Notes under the pieces: model-generated
The model's database searches: none
Seen by the model: the letters and a program-made list of their open reading frames with translations, nothing else
What the model was told of the DNA's origin: nothing
Made by a program: the position numbers and the translations under genes
Part shown: one piece after another, positions 18,461-27,178 of the stretch
How the letters are laid out: each line of letters starts with the position of its first letter
How positions within the stretch are numbered: the first letter of the stretch is position 1
Source: Flavimaricola sp.
GTDB lineage: Bacteria; Pseudomonadota; Alphaproteobacteria; Rhodobacterales; Rhodobacteraceae
Assembly (NCBI GenBank): GCA_029255105.1
Contig: JAQWWH010000005.1
Location: 1 to 64,000, forward strand
DNA length: 64,000 bases
Direction: 5' to 3'

Positions 18461-19138
18461 TTGACAAATCCCCTCGGGGCCTTGGCGCCAAATGGCGTCT
18501 TGCGGGTGGCCATCAACACCGGCAACAGCGCCCTCGTCCAGATGGTCGACGGCGACCCGCAAGGCATCTGCCCGGCACTGGCGCGAAGGCTGGCACAGGA
18601 AATCGGCGCCACGATGGAACCGGTCATTTATGACGGCGCAGGCAAGGTCTTTGCCGACGCGGCAGGCGATGTCTGGGACCTCGCCTTTCTTGCCATCGAC
18701 GCGACGCGGGCCAAGGCGATCAGCTTTACCCGGCCCTACTATGTCATCGAGGCGACCTATGCCGTGCGCAAGGGCGGCCCTGTTCAATCGGTCGAGGATG
18801 CGGATCGGGCGGGTATGACCGTTCTCACCTCCATCGGCTCTGCCTATGACATGTATTTGGCGGCAAACCTCAAGCACGCGGTTCACGACCGGACCGGCAC
18901 CCCGACCGAAAGCTTTGCAGCATTCCGCGAGGGGCGGGGCGATGCGGTCGCTGGCGTTCGCGCCTCGCTTGAGAGGTTCTTTGGGGACGATCCCACGATT
19001 GAAATCCTGCCCGACGTGGTGACGAAGGTTGAGCAGGCGATGGTTCTGCCCGGCGCAAATAGCCCGATGATTGGGGATCTCGACGCCTTTTTGGCAAAGG
19101 CCATCGCCGACGGCTTTGTCGCGGCGGAACTGGCCTAG
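18461..19138 (+). CDS. Family 3 solute-binding-like protein lacking a signal peptide
   Basis: This 225-residue protein has the amino-acid-type periplasmic binding fold (VLRVAINTGNSALVQM early, FTRPYYVIEATYAVRKG near residue 90, GSAYDMYLAANL near residue 127). No signal peptide or lipobox is present: the fold starts about ten residues in. The TTG at 18461 lies eight bases after GAGGAG and is preferred over a GTG at 18452 that lacks a site. It may act in the cytoplasm, possibly as an enzyme related to cyclohexadienyl dehydratases, or be exported by other means. No cognate permease is adjacent. Confidence 0.75.
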   Translation: MTNPLGALAPNGVLRVAINTGNSALVQMVDGDPQGICPALARRLAQEIGATMEPVIYDGAGKVFADAAGDVWDLAFLAIDATRAKAISFTRPYYVIEATYAVRKGGPVQSVEDADRAGMTVLTSIGSAYDMYLAANLKHAVHDRTGTPTESFAAFREGRGDAVAGVRASLERFFGDDPTIEILPDVVTKVEQAMVLPGANSPMIGDLDAFLAKAIADGFVAAELA

Positions 19139-19893
19139 AACGCTTCGCCCAGCCCGGCCCAGATCAGTCGGGCGGCGATCAGGAATAGGACGATGTCCAA
19201 AGCGCGGTGAAACCGCGCGTCCGTCATCCGTGTCAGAACCCGCCGCCCGGCAAAGGTCCCCGCAAGGCCGCACAGGATCATGGCCGCGATGAACGGGAAC
19301 CACTCCACAAAGGCAAAGCCAAGGATCCCGAACGTCAGGGACTTGAGCAGATGTTGCACCGTCATCAGCGTGGCATGGGTGGCGACATGCTTGTGCCGGG
19401 GCAGGGCCAGTGATTTTGAGTAGCTGGCGACAAAGACCCCGGTTGCCCCGAAGAACATTGTCAGAAAACTTGAGATCAGCCCGGTCAGAACGGGCCACCG
19501 GCTAAGCCATTTGGGCGAGCGTGCAAGGACCGACCACACGATGAAAAGGCCCACGCCCGTCTGCACCACCCAGGGCGGTATGTTCATGGCGATGTTGCCG
19601 CCGATGGCGACACCGACGATGGACCCCACCACGAACCAGGGCAGGGCCGGCCAGAAGGTGTGGCGGACGAACATGACGGCCCGGCCAAGGTTGCTGCCCA
19701 GCTGCACGACCCCGTGGACCGGGATCAGGGCCAACGGCGGCATTGTCACCGCCATGACAGCCAGCAAAAGGGCACCGCCGCCGATCCCGAAGGCTACGGT
19801 GATCAATGACCCGATAAAGGACATGCCAAGAAGCAGGGCAATAATGCTCCCGCCAAGGTCGGGCGGCATCAGGGCGACAAGGGTTTCCGTCAT
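19135..19893 (-). CDS. TSUP (TauE/SafE) family permease
   Basis: This 252-residue inner-membrane protein has seven to eight hydrophobic segments and the paired glycine-rich repeats of the TSUP family (FGIGGGALLLAVM near residue 36 and MFFGATGVFVASYSKS in the second half). Family members export sulfite, sulfoacetate or other small organosulfur or carboxylate anions. It is divergent from a LysR gene and its 3' end overlaps the preceding convergent gene by four bases. Substrate not determinable. Confidence 0.88.
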   Translation of the reverse strand: MTETLVALMPPDLGGSIIALLLGMSFIGSLITVAFGIGGGALLLAVMAVTMPPLALIPVHGVVQLGSNLGRAVMFVRHTFWPALPWFVVGSIVGVAIGGNIAMNIPPWVVQTGVGLFIVWSVLARSPKWLSRWPVLTGLISSFLTMFFGATGVFVASYSKSLALPRHKHVATHATLMTVQHLLKSLTFGILGFAFVEWFPFIAAMILCGLAGTFAGRRVLTRMTDARFHRALDIVLFLIAARLIWAGLGEAF

Positions 19894-19904
19894 GGCGCGA
19901 ATGT

Positions 19905-19918
19905 GGGTGACTTCACCC
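19905..19918. promoter_or_regulatory. Inverted repeat between TSUP and LysR genes
   Basis: GGGTGA and TCACCC arms separated by two bases lie in the 80-base divergent region. It could be a regulator site, but it does not match the usual T-N11-A LysR pattern, so the assignment is weak. Confidence 0.25.
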
Positions 19919-19973
19919 CCTCTGGCTGCGATGATCGAGCGGTATTCAACAATGGAAGACCAGTGACAGGCCC

Positions 19974-20876
19974 ATGCCCACCCGGATCGACTATATCGGA
20001 CTGGAGGCCTTCATTGCCATTGCGCAACTGGGCACCTTTGCCCGTGCCGCGGATCACCTCAATCTGTCGCAGACCGCCCTCAGTCATAGGATCCGCAAGC
20101 TTGAGGCGGACATCGGGATGCGCCTGTTGTTGCGAACCACCCGCGAAGTGTCGCTGACCGAGGCGGGTCAAGAATTGTTGCCGGTGGCGCGGCGGAACCT
20201 TGAGGCGCTTTCCACGGCTTACGGCGCGATGCAGATGCAGGCCAAGGCGCAGCAGCAGACCCTCACGTTCGCCTGCCTGCCGACCTTCGCCCATTTCTAC
20301 CTGCCGTCCGTCCTTGAGGACTTTGCCCGCACCCATCCGAAGATGTCGATCCGTTTGCAGGAACAACCCGCCGGTCGGATCACCGAGATCGTCACCTCGG
20401 GCGAGGCGGAGTTCGGCGTGACCTTGCTGGGGGCACAGCCCTGGGATCTGGAGTTCACGGCGATCCGCCGCGAGCCCTATGTCCTTCTCGTTGGTCCCGA
20501 ACATCGTCTGGCTGGGCAAAAGACTGTCGTCCGGGATGACCTGGCAAGCGAGCTTTTCGTGCGGATCAACACACAGTCGACGAACCGTCAGATGGTCGAC
20601 GATTTTCTGGGCCCCGTCGCCGATACCATCGACTGGCGGTACGAGGTGCAGAACGCCACGATGGCCATGGCCATGGTCCAGCAAGGGGCGGCGGTCACCG
20701 TCCTGCCCGGCCTGACTGCCAAGATGAGCGTCGGACGTCTGGTCGGACTGCCCTTTGCCGATGTCGATATGTTCCGAACGCTTGGCATCCTCAAGCGGCG
20801 CGGCGCGCCCCTGTCTGACGCCGCACAGGCCCTGTTGGATCAGATCATGGCAGTTATTGACAGTGACGACGCCTGA
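19974..20876 (+). CDS. LysR-family transcriptional regulator
   Basis: This 300-residue protein has an N-terminal winged helix (about residues 1-62, ARAADHLNLSQTALSHRIRKLE) and a C-terminal LysR substrate-binding fold (about residues 90-290). It is divergent from the TSUP permease gene and most likely controls it and itself. Ligand unknown. Confidence 0.92.
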   Translation: MPTRIDYIGLEAFIAIAQLGTFARAADHLNLSQTALSHRIRKLEADIGMRLLLRTTREVSLTEAGQELLPVARRNLEALSTAYGAMQMQAKAQQQTLTFACLPTFAHFYLPSVLEDFARTHPKMSIRLQEQPAGRITEIVTSGEAEFGVTLLGAQPWDLEFTAIRREPYVLLVGPEHRLAGQKTVVRDDLASELFVRINTQSTNRQMVDDFLGPVADTIDWRYEVQNATMAMAMVQQGAAVTVLPGLTAKMSVGRLVGLPFADVDMFRTLGILKRRGAPLSDAAQALLDQIMAVIDSDDA

Positions 20877-21082
20877 CACGACACCAGCCATCTGGCCGTT
20901 GCCGCATTGGCCGGGCGTTCGGGCCGACATTGTCTGTCCAACCCTCAATTCGCGTTGATCGGCTCGGGTTCGCAGCTGATCTGGCAACATGGATGCGGTT
21001 TCGCATTTGGCCGATCCTGCCAAGGTTGGCCCTGTGTCAGGGGGGTCCGACCAATCCTCAAGGATGTGTACCCTAATGGCCC

Positions 21083-22714
21083 TTATCCCTTGTGCGGATG
21101 CGCGCGATGCATGACCGGTGACGCCACTTTGTCAGAGATCGGGAAATCCCAAAGAGCGACCCCGGCGACGTCTTTGACCAGATCAGGCACCCTGTCCAGA
21201 TCGTCGACCCGGTGCCCCGTGGCCCCAAATCCGCGTGCGATGGCGGCAAGGTCCGTCCGTCCAAAGACCGCGCCCGCGTCACTCAGGCCCTCGGCCCGCA
21301 ACTTGTGGATTTCTGACCCGTAGGCCCCGTCGTTCAGGACGCAGATCACGATCTTAAGGCCGTGGCGCACCATGGTCTCAAGTTCCTGAATATGCATCAG
21401 GATGCTGCCGTCCCCGTCGAACAGGACGACGGTCTTGTCCGGCCGGGCGGCGGCCACGCCCATGGCAAAGGCGATGCCATTTCCAATGGCCCCGAACTCT
21501 CGGATCGTCAGGAACTGCGCGTAGGGGCGGGATGGCATCTGGGTGAAATAGAAAGAGCAGTGCCCCGAGGAATTCACCATCTCCCAATCTGGCGGCAGGG
21601 CGGCCTCAAGTGCAGCGACCACGTCGCGAGGATCATGAACCTCTGGCTCCGGGTGGCGGGGGCTTGCGTCGGCAGGTGTGGTGGCGATGCGGTTGGCAAG
21701 GGCGTCGGTCCGCCAGTCCGCCGGTCGGTTGGCGACCGCGTCGGTGAGGGTGGCAACGCCCATAGCGGCGTCGGCGCGAATATGACTGTCGGCGGCCACG
21801 CGCCCTTGCGACTGGACCGCGGGCTGGGTGTCGATCTGCAGGACATGGGCCTGGCCGAACAGCTTGCCCCCGTCGGCATTGTGATGGGCAAGGCTGCACC
21901 CGACCGCGATGACGAGGTCGGCCTGACCCAGAAGATCGCGGGCCACATCGGTCGAAAATCCGCCAGCGACGCCGATGCTGAACGCGTCCCCGGCAAACAG
22001 GCCGCGCGCGGGCAGGGTGGTGGCCAGCATTGCGTCCAGCTTGGCGGCCAGCAGGCGGATCTCATCCACCGCATGCACGGCACCAAGGCCCGCCATCACG
22101 ACAATCCGCTTGGCTTTGGCGATCCGTTCGGCTGCCTGCGCGATATCGGCGGGATTGGGTGGGATCGGGCCGACCTTTGGCAGCATGTCGAGGGACGGCG
22201 TGGGCGGGACGTCAGGGCCGTCCCAGACCTTGTCCTGCAGATCAAAGGGCACGCCGATGACCACCGGGCGCTGCTCTTGCCGGGCCTGGACAAAGGCGTC
22301 GCGGATCTGCGTCGGCATCCGCGCCAGGTCGTGAAGCGAATGATAGGCGGCCCCTGTGGCCGTGATGATCGGCCCCTGGTCGATACCCTGATTGTACCAA
22401 CCTTTGCCCAAAGGCGCCTCGCCCGCAAAGACAACGACCGGCAGGTGGGCGCGCACGGCAGCAGGCAATGCGGTCAGCACCTGCGTCAGGCCCGGCCCGC
22501 AGGTGGTGGTCGCCACCCCGACGGACCCTGTCTTGCGGGCATAGGCCATCGCGGCGGCGACGGCGCAATGTTCGTGCCGGACATAGATCATCCGGCAGCC
22601 GCCATCGGCCATCCGGGTGGCCCAGTTCATGTTGGCATCCCCAAGAAGGGAAAAGCAGGTGTCCACCCCTTCGTTCAGAAACGCCGCAGCAAGGGCGTCA
22701 TAGACCCTAGGCAT
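21083..22714 (-). CDS. Thiamine pyrophosphate-dependent enzyme (acetolactate synthase-like)
   Basis: This 543-residue protein has the three-domain ThDP fold: an N-terminal pyrimidine-binding domain with the catalytic Glu in YVRHEHCAVAAAMAYAR, a central domain near residues 190-320, and a C-terminal domain with the ThDP motif GDGSILMHIQELE ending in NDGAYGSE. It is related to acetolactate synthase and 2-oxo-acid decarboxylases. The start at 22714 lies inside the end of the isomerase gene; an ATG at 22726 is also possible. Last in a six-gene minus-strand operon, it may decarboxylate a 2-oxo acid from tricarboxylate breakdown. Confidence 0.85.
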   Translation of the reverse strand: MPRVYDALAAAFLNEGVDTCFSLLGDANMNWATRMADGGCRMIYVRHEHCAVAAAMAYARKTGSVGVATTTCGPGLTQVLTALPAAVRAHLPVVVFAGEAPLGKGWYNQGIDQGPIITATGAAYHSLHDLARMPTQIRDAFVQARQEQRPVVIGVPFDLQDKVWDGPDVPPTPSLDMLPKVGPIPPNPADIAQAAERIAKAKRIVVMAGLGAVHAVDEIRLLAAKLDAMLATTLPARGLFAGDAFSIGVAGGFSTDVARDLLGQADLVIAVGCSLAHHNADGGKLFGQAHVLQIDTQPAVQSQGRVAADSHIRADAAMGVATLTDAVANRPADWRTDALANRIATTPADASPRHPEPEVHDPRDVVAALEAALPPDWEMVNSSGHCSFYFTQMPSRPYAQFLTIREFGAIGNGIAFAMGVAAARPDKTVVLFDGDGSILMHIQELETMVRHGLKIVICVLNDGAYGSEIHKLRAEGLSDAGAVFGRTDLAAIARGFGATGHRVDDLDRVPDLVKDVAGVALWDFPISDKVASPVMHRAHPHKG

Positions 22715-23822
22715 CAGGGGCCACATCCTGAAGCAGGGCCGCCGGGACCAATACCTCGCCCCGCGCGATCAGGCGGGCGGTCCGGATAAGACCGGCGGCA
22801 TGTATCGTCGTGCCCTCGGGCCCTTGGGAATAGTCGACCGTGACCTCCATCAGCCCTTGCGGATGCTCGACCGAGATTCTGGCGGGTGTGCCTTCCGGCA
22901 GGTTGGCCAGCCCGTCCGCCACGGTGCCGGGTGTCAGGGCGCAGGCGGCGACGCATTGGGACCCGGTGACGGCCATCGTCGGGTGGGTCTTCCACGGCAT
23001 GAAGTACCGCACGCAGATGCTGCCCCCATCCTTCGGCGCGGCCAGCAGACCGATCTTTGGCGTGACCGAGCGGGTTACGTCGCCCAGCCCCATCATCTTT
23101 CCCGCCTGTAGCCGGATCGCTTCCATCCGCTTGAACAACGCCTCGTTGGCGTCGAGTTCGGCGGCGGTCTCGTAGCCCGTTAGCCCAAAGGCGTCGGCGC
23201 GGGCGATCATCATCGGCATCGCCACGTCCATCAGGGTCACGTCGACCCCGTCGATCGTGTCCCTTTGATTGCCGGTGGGCAGCATGGCTCCACAGCTTGT
23301 GCCGACAACCCCAAGGAAGTTCACGGCCACAGGGGCGGCGGTGCCCAGAACGCCGGCAATCTCGGTGTCGCCCGAATAGGTGACCTGTCCGCCGGGGGTC
23401 TGTACCACCGCCTTGACGATCGCACCGGTGTTGACGGCCCGGATGGTCAGGGTCGTCTCGTCGCCCGTGGCCGGGATCAGCCCCATTTCGATGGCGGCCG
23501 GTCCGACACCAACCAGAATGTTGCCGCAGGTGGGGCCGTAGTCGACCTCTCGCTCTGACACACCAACCTGACCAAAGAAGTAGTCGATGTCGATCCCGTC
23601 CTCTTCGGACACCGACAGCATCGCCACCTTGGTTGTGACGGCGGTTCCGCCGCCAAGACCGTCGATGTTGTTGGGGTGGCCTGCCCCCACAACCTCGATC
23701 AGAACCTTGGACAGGGTCTCCAGGTCGGCGGGCAGATCCTCGCGCCGAAAGTAGGGACCGCGTGAAGATCCTCCGCGCATAAAGAGGACGGGGATGCCGA
23801 TTTGGGTCATGGACGTGCTCAT
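22707..23822 (-). CDS. PrpF-family isomerase (4-oxalomesaconate tautomerase/methylaconitate isomerase-like)
   Basis: This 371-residue cytoplasmic protein opens with IPVLFMRGGSSRGPYF, the hallmark PrpF N-terminus, and has the two diaminopimelate-epimerase-like halves, with a catalytic-type Cys in the YGPTCGNIL segment near residue 98 and a second Cys region near residue 295. PrpF members move double bonds in unsaturated tricarboxylates such as methylaconitate, aconitate or 4-oxalomesaconate. Its start overlaps the TctAB stop (ATGA). Next to a tricarboxylate transporter and TcuA/TcuB it probably isomerises an aconitate-like intermediate. Confidence 0.88.
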   Translation of the reverse strand: MSTSMTQIGIPVLFMRGGSSRGPYFRREDLPADLETLSKVLIEVVGAGHPNNIDGLGGGTAVTTKVAMLSVSEEDGIDIDYFFGQVGVSEREVDYGPTCGNILVGVGPAAIEMGLIPATGDETTLTIRAVNTGAIVKAVVQTPGGQVTYSGDTEIAGVLGTAAPVAVNFLGVVGTSCGAMLPTGNQRDTIDGVDVTLMDVAMPMMIARADAFGLTGYETAAELDANEALFKRMEAIRLQAGKMMGLGDVTRSVTPKIGLLAAPKDGGSICVRYFMPWKTHPTMAVTGSQCVAACALTPGTVADGLANLPEGTPARISVEHPQGLMEVTVDYSQGPEGTTIHAAGLIRTARLIARGEVLVPAALLQDVAPDA

Positions 23823-25834
23823 GTCAGGGGCCAGGGAAGGTCAAAGTAGGCCTGCAACAGGCCGGGCGGAAAATCCCGTCCCAGAACGCCTGCCAGGAAC
23901 AGGATGAAGGCCACGCCGCCCGCCATGTAAAGGGTGCTTGCCACCCAGCTCAGGCCGCCGCGAATGCGGAAGAACAACAAAAGGAACAGGCACAGCGCTA
24001 TGACGAGGCCAAAGATGAAGGTCATCACCAGAAGGCCAAGGAACCATGACAGCGTCCACCAAAGCCCTTGCGGCGCTTCGGCGTCCGATCCGCCGGCCTC
24101 CAGGTCGATAAAGGCCTCATCCGTCTCGGGCGAAAGGCGCATCCGGATCAACAGGGCAAAACAGCCCGCCAGCGTCACGATGCCCACCACCAGCGGAAAG
24201 ATCTTGTCGCCAAAGCGGGTGATGGTCGACGCGTCCCAGACAGAAACCGCGATATAGGCGGTGATGCACAGCAGGAAGATGACCGGCGCCCGCTTGGCGC
24301 CCGTTGGGGCGTCGATGTTCTCGCGGATGTTCTTGGACTGTTTGATCCCGATCCAGATCGACAGAACCGTCAGGACCAGAATGCCGATGGACAGGGGGGT
24401 AAAGATATAGTCGAACCCGGCTTCCCAGCTGCGCCGGAACCGCGAGGCCGCGATCTGGTTGGCCATGTTGGCAAAGCCCTCTGCCTGCGCCGACAGCACA
24501 AAGCCGATCAGGAATGCCGGTCGCGAATAGTCGAACCGGCGCAGCAGGATGCCCAGAAACCCGATGCCGATCAGGGCGACAAGGTCACCGATCGACTGAC
24601 GCGACTGGAACGCGGCAAAGGCGATGATCATAAAGAGGTAGGGGGCCAGCAGGGTAAAGCGGATGGTGGTCAGCTTGGCGATGTATTTCGACAGGACGAT
24701 GCACAGGCCCGCCCCGATCACATTGGCCAGCGCCAGCGACCAGACAATGGTGTAGGTCGTCGACAGGTCCTGCCGCACCATATGCGGGCCGGGTGACAGG
24801 CCCAAAAGGGCAAGGCCGCCCAGGAACACCGCCATCGACCCTGACCCGGGAATACCGAAGATCAGGGTGGGGATAAGCCCGCCGCCTTCCTTGGCATTGT
24901 TGGACGATTCAGGTGCAATGACGCCCCGGATGTCGCCCTGGCCAAAGTTTTCCTTGTTCTTGGCGGTCTGCACGGCAAAGCCGTAGGCGATCCAGTCGAC
25001 CACCGATCCGCCAAGGCCGGGGATGATCCCGACAGTCACCCCAATGAAGGCCGAGCGGGTGGAGAGCCAGATATTCGCCCACCAATCCTTGATCCCCTGC
25101 ATCCAGCCAAGGCCAAGCTGGCCCGAAGTTGCGATGGGTTTGTCCTGCCGCAAAAGCGAGACGATTTCGGGGATTGCGTAAATGCCAAGGCCAACGATGA
25201 CAAGCTGAAGCCCGTCGACAAGGTAGGGAATGTCATAGGTCGACATCCGCAAGGACCCGCCTGCGCCCGCGGCACCGATGGTGCCAGCCATCAGCCCCAT
25301 GCCAGCGGCAATAACACCCTTCAAAGGCACGCGCCCTGCAAGGATCGCCACCATCGACAGGCCTAGCACGGTGATCATCAGCATCTCTGGCAGACCAAAA
25401 GCGAGGATCAGGGGCCGGGCGATGAAGATAAAGCAGGTCAGCACCACCGCGCCCAGAAGCCCGCCATACAGCGATGACATGAAGGCCGCCGCCAATGCGC
25501 GGGCCGCCTGACCCTTTTTGGCAAGGGGAAAGCCGTCAAGCACCGTCGCCTGAGACGCCGACGAACCCGGAATGCCCAGCAAAACGGACGAGAATGTATC
25601 GGATGTGGGGATGACCGCGATCAGGCCGACCATCAGTGCCAGACCAGAGACCGGCTCCATCCCGAACATGAATGGCAGAACAAGGCTCAGGCCGGCAATG
25701 CCGCCCAGGCCGGGGAGAACGCCGATCGACAGACCCAGAAGCACACCTGCGACCAGGAACATCAGCTGTTCGGGGCGGAAGATTAGCGTGACCGCCTCGC
25801 CCAGGGCGGGCAGGGCTGTGGCGAACATATCCAT
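23819..25834 (-). CDS. Fused TctA-TctB tripartite tricarboxylate transporter membrane protein
   Basis: This 671-residue inner-membrane protein fuses both membrane subunits of a tripartite tricarboxylate transporter. Residues 1-500 match TctA, with about eleven membrane segments and the family glycine-rich motifs (GVLPGLGGIAGLSLVLPF near residue 38 and GIIPGLGGSVVDWIAYG near residue 270). Residues 515-671 add about four segments and a short charged loop, as in TctB. The TctC-type binding protein gene lies just upstream with a hairpin between them. It would import a di- or tricarboxylate driven by an ion gradient. Confidence 0.9.
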   Translation of the reverse strand: MDMFATALPALGEAVTLIFRPEQLMFLVAGVLLGLSIGVLPGLGGIAGLSLVLPFMFGMEPVSGLALMVGLIAVIPTSDTFSSVLLGIPGSSASQATVLDGFPLAKKGQAARALAAAFMSSLYGGLLGAVVLTCFIFIARPLILAFGLPEMLMITVLGLSMVAILAGRVPLKGVIAAGMGLMAGTIGAAGAGGSLRMSTYDIPYLVDGLQLVIVGLGIYAIPEIVSLLRQDKPIATSGQLGLGWMQGIKDWWANIWLSTRSAFIGVTVGIIPGLGGSVVDWIAYGFAVQTAKNKENFGQGDIRGVIAPESSNNAKEGGGLIPTLIFGIPGSGSMAVFLGGLALLGLSPGPHMVRQDLSTTYTIVWSLALANVIGAGLCIVLSKYIAKLTTIRFTLLAPYLFMIIAFAAFQSRQSIGDLVALIGIGFLGILLRRFDYSRPAFLIGFVLSAQAEGFANMANQIAASRFRRSWEAGFDYIFTPLSIGILVLTVLSIWIGIKQSKNIRENIDAPTGAKRAPVIFLLCITAYIAVSVWDASTITRFGDKIFPLVVGIVTLAGCFALLIRMRLSPETDEAFIDLEAGGSDAEAPQGLWWTLSWFLGLLVMTFIFGLVIALCLFLLLFFRIRGGLSWVASTLYMAGGVAFILFLAGVLGRDFPPGLLQAYFDLPWPLT

Positions 25835-25869
25835 TTGGCTGATCCTGACGTCGCAGTCGTTCGGGGGGA

Positions 25870-25898
25870 CCTTGCCCGGCTACGTGCCGGGCAAGGTA
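25870..25898 (-). other. Intercistronic hairpin between tctC and tctAB
   Basis: A perfect 12-bp stem (25870-25881 and 25887-25898, five-base loop) follows the binding-protein stop on the minus strand. No T-run follows. As with the two hairpins in the sugar operons, it probably protects the upstream message or partly terminates transcription. Confidence 0.7.
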
Positions 25899-25913
25899 CT
25901 TTGCATTACTGCA

Positions 25914-26996
25914 CTACTGCATCGAGACGCCGTAGGCCTCGTTCAGCCAGTTCAGGACGAAACCGCGTGCTTCGTCGGAAACCTTCGTGGCCTGATCGCT
26001 GGCGCTGCGGCCACCGTCGCCGGTCAGCTGCGGGTAGACGCCAAGCTCGGCGGCTGCCAGCTCAGCAAAGTCGGGCCGTGCGAGGATGTCGCGGAACGCC
26101 TGCTCGTACATTGCGACCACTTCGGGCGATGCCGTGCCGGGCAGGTAAACCATCTTCTGGGCGGCAAAGCCCGAGATGAAGAACGCTTTCCAGGCGTCCC
26201 ATGCCAGGCCTTCGGTGTCGCAAGCGGCTGTTGCCTCGCAAACCTCTTTAAAGCTCGGGATGTCGGGGAAGGTGGGATCGCGCACGATCAGGCCATTCTC
26301 GTCCAGCGCGCCAAAGCTGAAGGCAGGCACTGCAAGACCCTGCTCGACCAGCGGGATGACGCTGGCGATGTAGGCAGACGAGGTCTGATAGTCGATGTTG
26401 GCTTCGCCACGCTCGAACATCAGGCGGCCATCGCCACGGCCTTCGATGCCGAAGACGGGGTCAACCTGAAGGCCAAGCATCTGGAAGGACAGAAGCGGGA
26501 CGAGGTCAAGCGTGGTCGCACCCTGCGAGCCATAGAGGAAGAATTCGTCCCCAAGGTCGTCAAAGTCGCCGTCGAAACGTGCGCCCAGATCTGGCGGAAG
26601 GAACACAACGCCGCCGGTGCCCGATGCCAGAACCGGCTGCCAGTCGCTATATTCGTAGCGCACGCGCGGATCGCCCAGCAGGTAGGGGAACTGGGTCGAA
26701 CCAGAGGTGCCGAAGATCAGGGTACCATCGTCGGTCGTCTGTTCCTGAAACCAGTTGGCGCCCTCGGTGGAACCGGCACCCGGACGATAGCGGACCACGA
26801 CCGTGGGATTGCCGGGCAGGGCCTCGCTTAGCAGCGGGGCGTAAAAGTTGGCCCAACGGGCCGAGCCGCCGGATTCGGAAAACGGAATAACATATTCAAC
26901 GGTTTCGCCGGCCAGGTCCTGTGCCTGACCCATGCTGGCCGTCGCTGCGGCCACCGCGCCGGCAATCATGCCAAGCGCTTTCAATTTCATGGACAT
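25914..26996 (-). CDS. TctC/Bug-type solute-binding protein
   Basis: This 360-residue periplasmic protein has a signal peptide (residues 1-25, MSMKLKALG then hydrophobic, cleavage near GQA). Segments such as VEYVIPFSESGGSARWANFY and VVVRYRPGAGSTEGANWF match the TctC/Bug family early motifs. It captures the carboxylate ligand for TctAB. The open frame extends far upstream, but the ATG at 26996 has GGGAGAG and begins the signal peptide. The 182 bases before it separate it from the gamma-glutamyltransferase-like gene and could hold a second promoter. Confidence 0.88.
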   Translation of the reverse strand: MSMKLKALGMIAGAVAAATASMGQAQDLAGETVEYVIPFSESGGSARWANFYAPLLSEALPGNPTVVVRYRPGAGSTEGANWFQEQTTDDGTLIFGTSGSTQFPYLLGDPRVRYEYSDWQPVLASGTGGVVFLPPDLGARFDGDFDDLGDEFFLYGSQGATTLDLVPLLSFQMLGLQVDPVFGIEGRGDGRLMFERGEANIDYQTSSAYIASVIPLVEQGLAVPAFSFGALDENGLIVRDPTFPDIPSFKEVCEATAACDTEGLAWDAWKAFFISGFAAQKMVYLPGTASPEVVAMYEQAFRDILARPDFAELAAAELGVYPQLTGDGGRSASDQATKVSDEARGFVLNWLNEAYGVSMQ

Positions 26997-27178
26997 TTCT
27001 CTCTCCCTATCAAAACGAGGACGCGGCCTCATCCAACCGGGATCGCGGCGGTCAAAAAACCACACGTTTCCTCCCCCCGGTCGGCCGAGCAGGTCCGACA
27101 ATTCTCGAGGGTGGCACGATGTCGCAGCTTCGGCAAACGCTATTTTTCGACGGATTAATGAATCTCTTGCATCAAACT

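Noticed and set aside
21362-22789. 475-codon plus-strand open frame
   Set aside because: It is antisense to the thiamine-dependent enzyme and has His/Arg-rich, motif-free composition.
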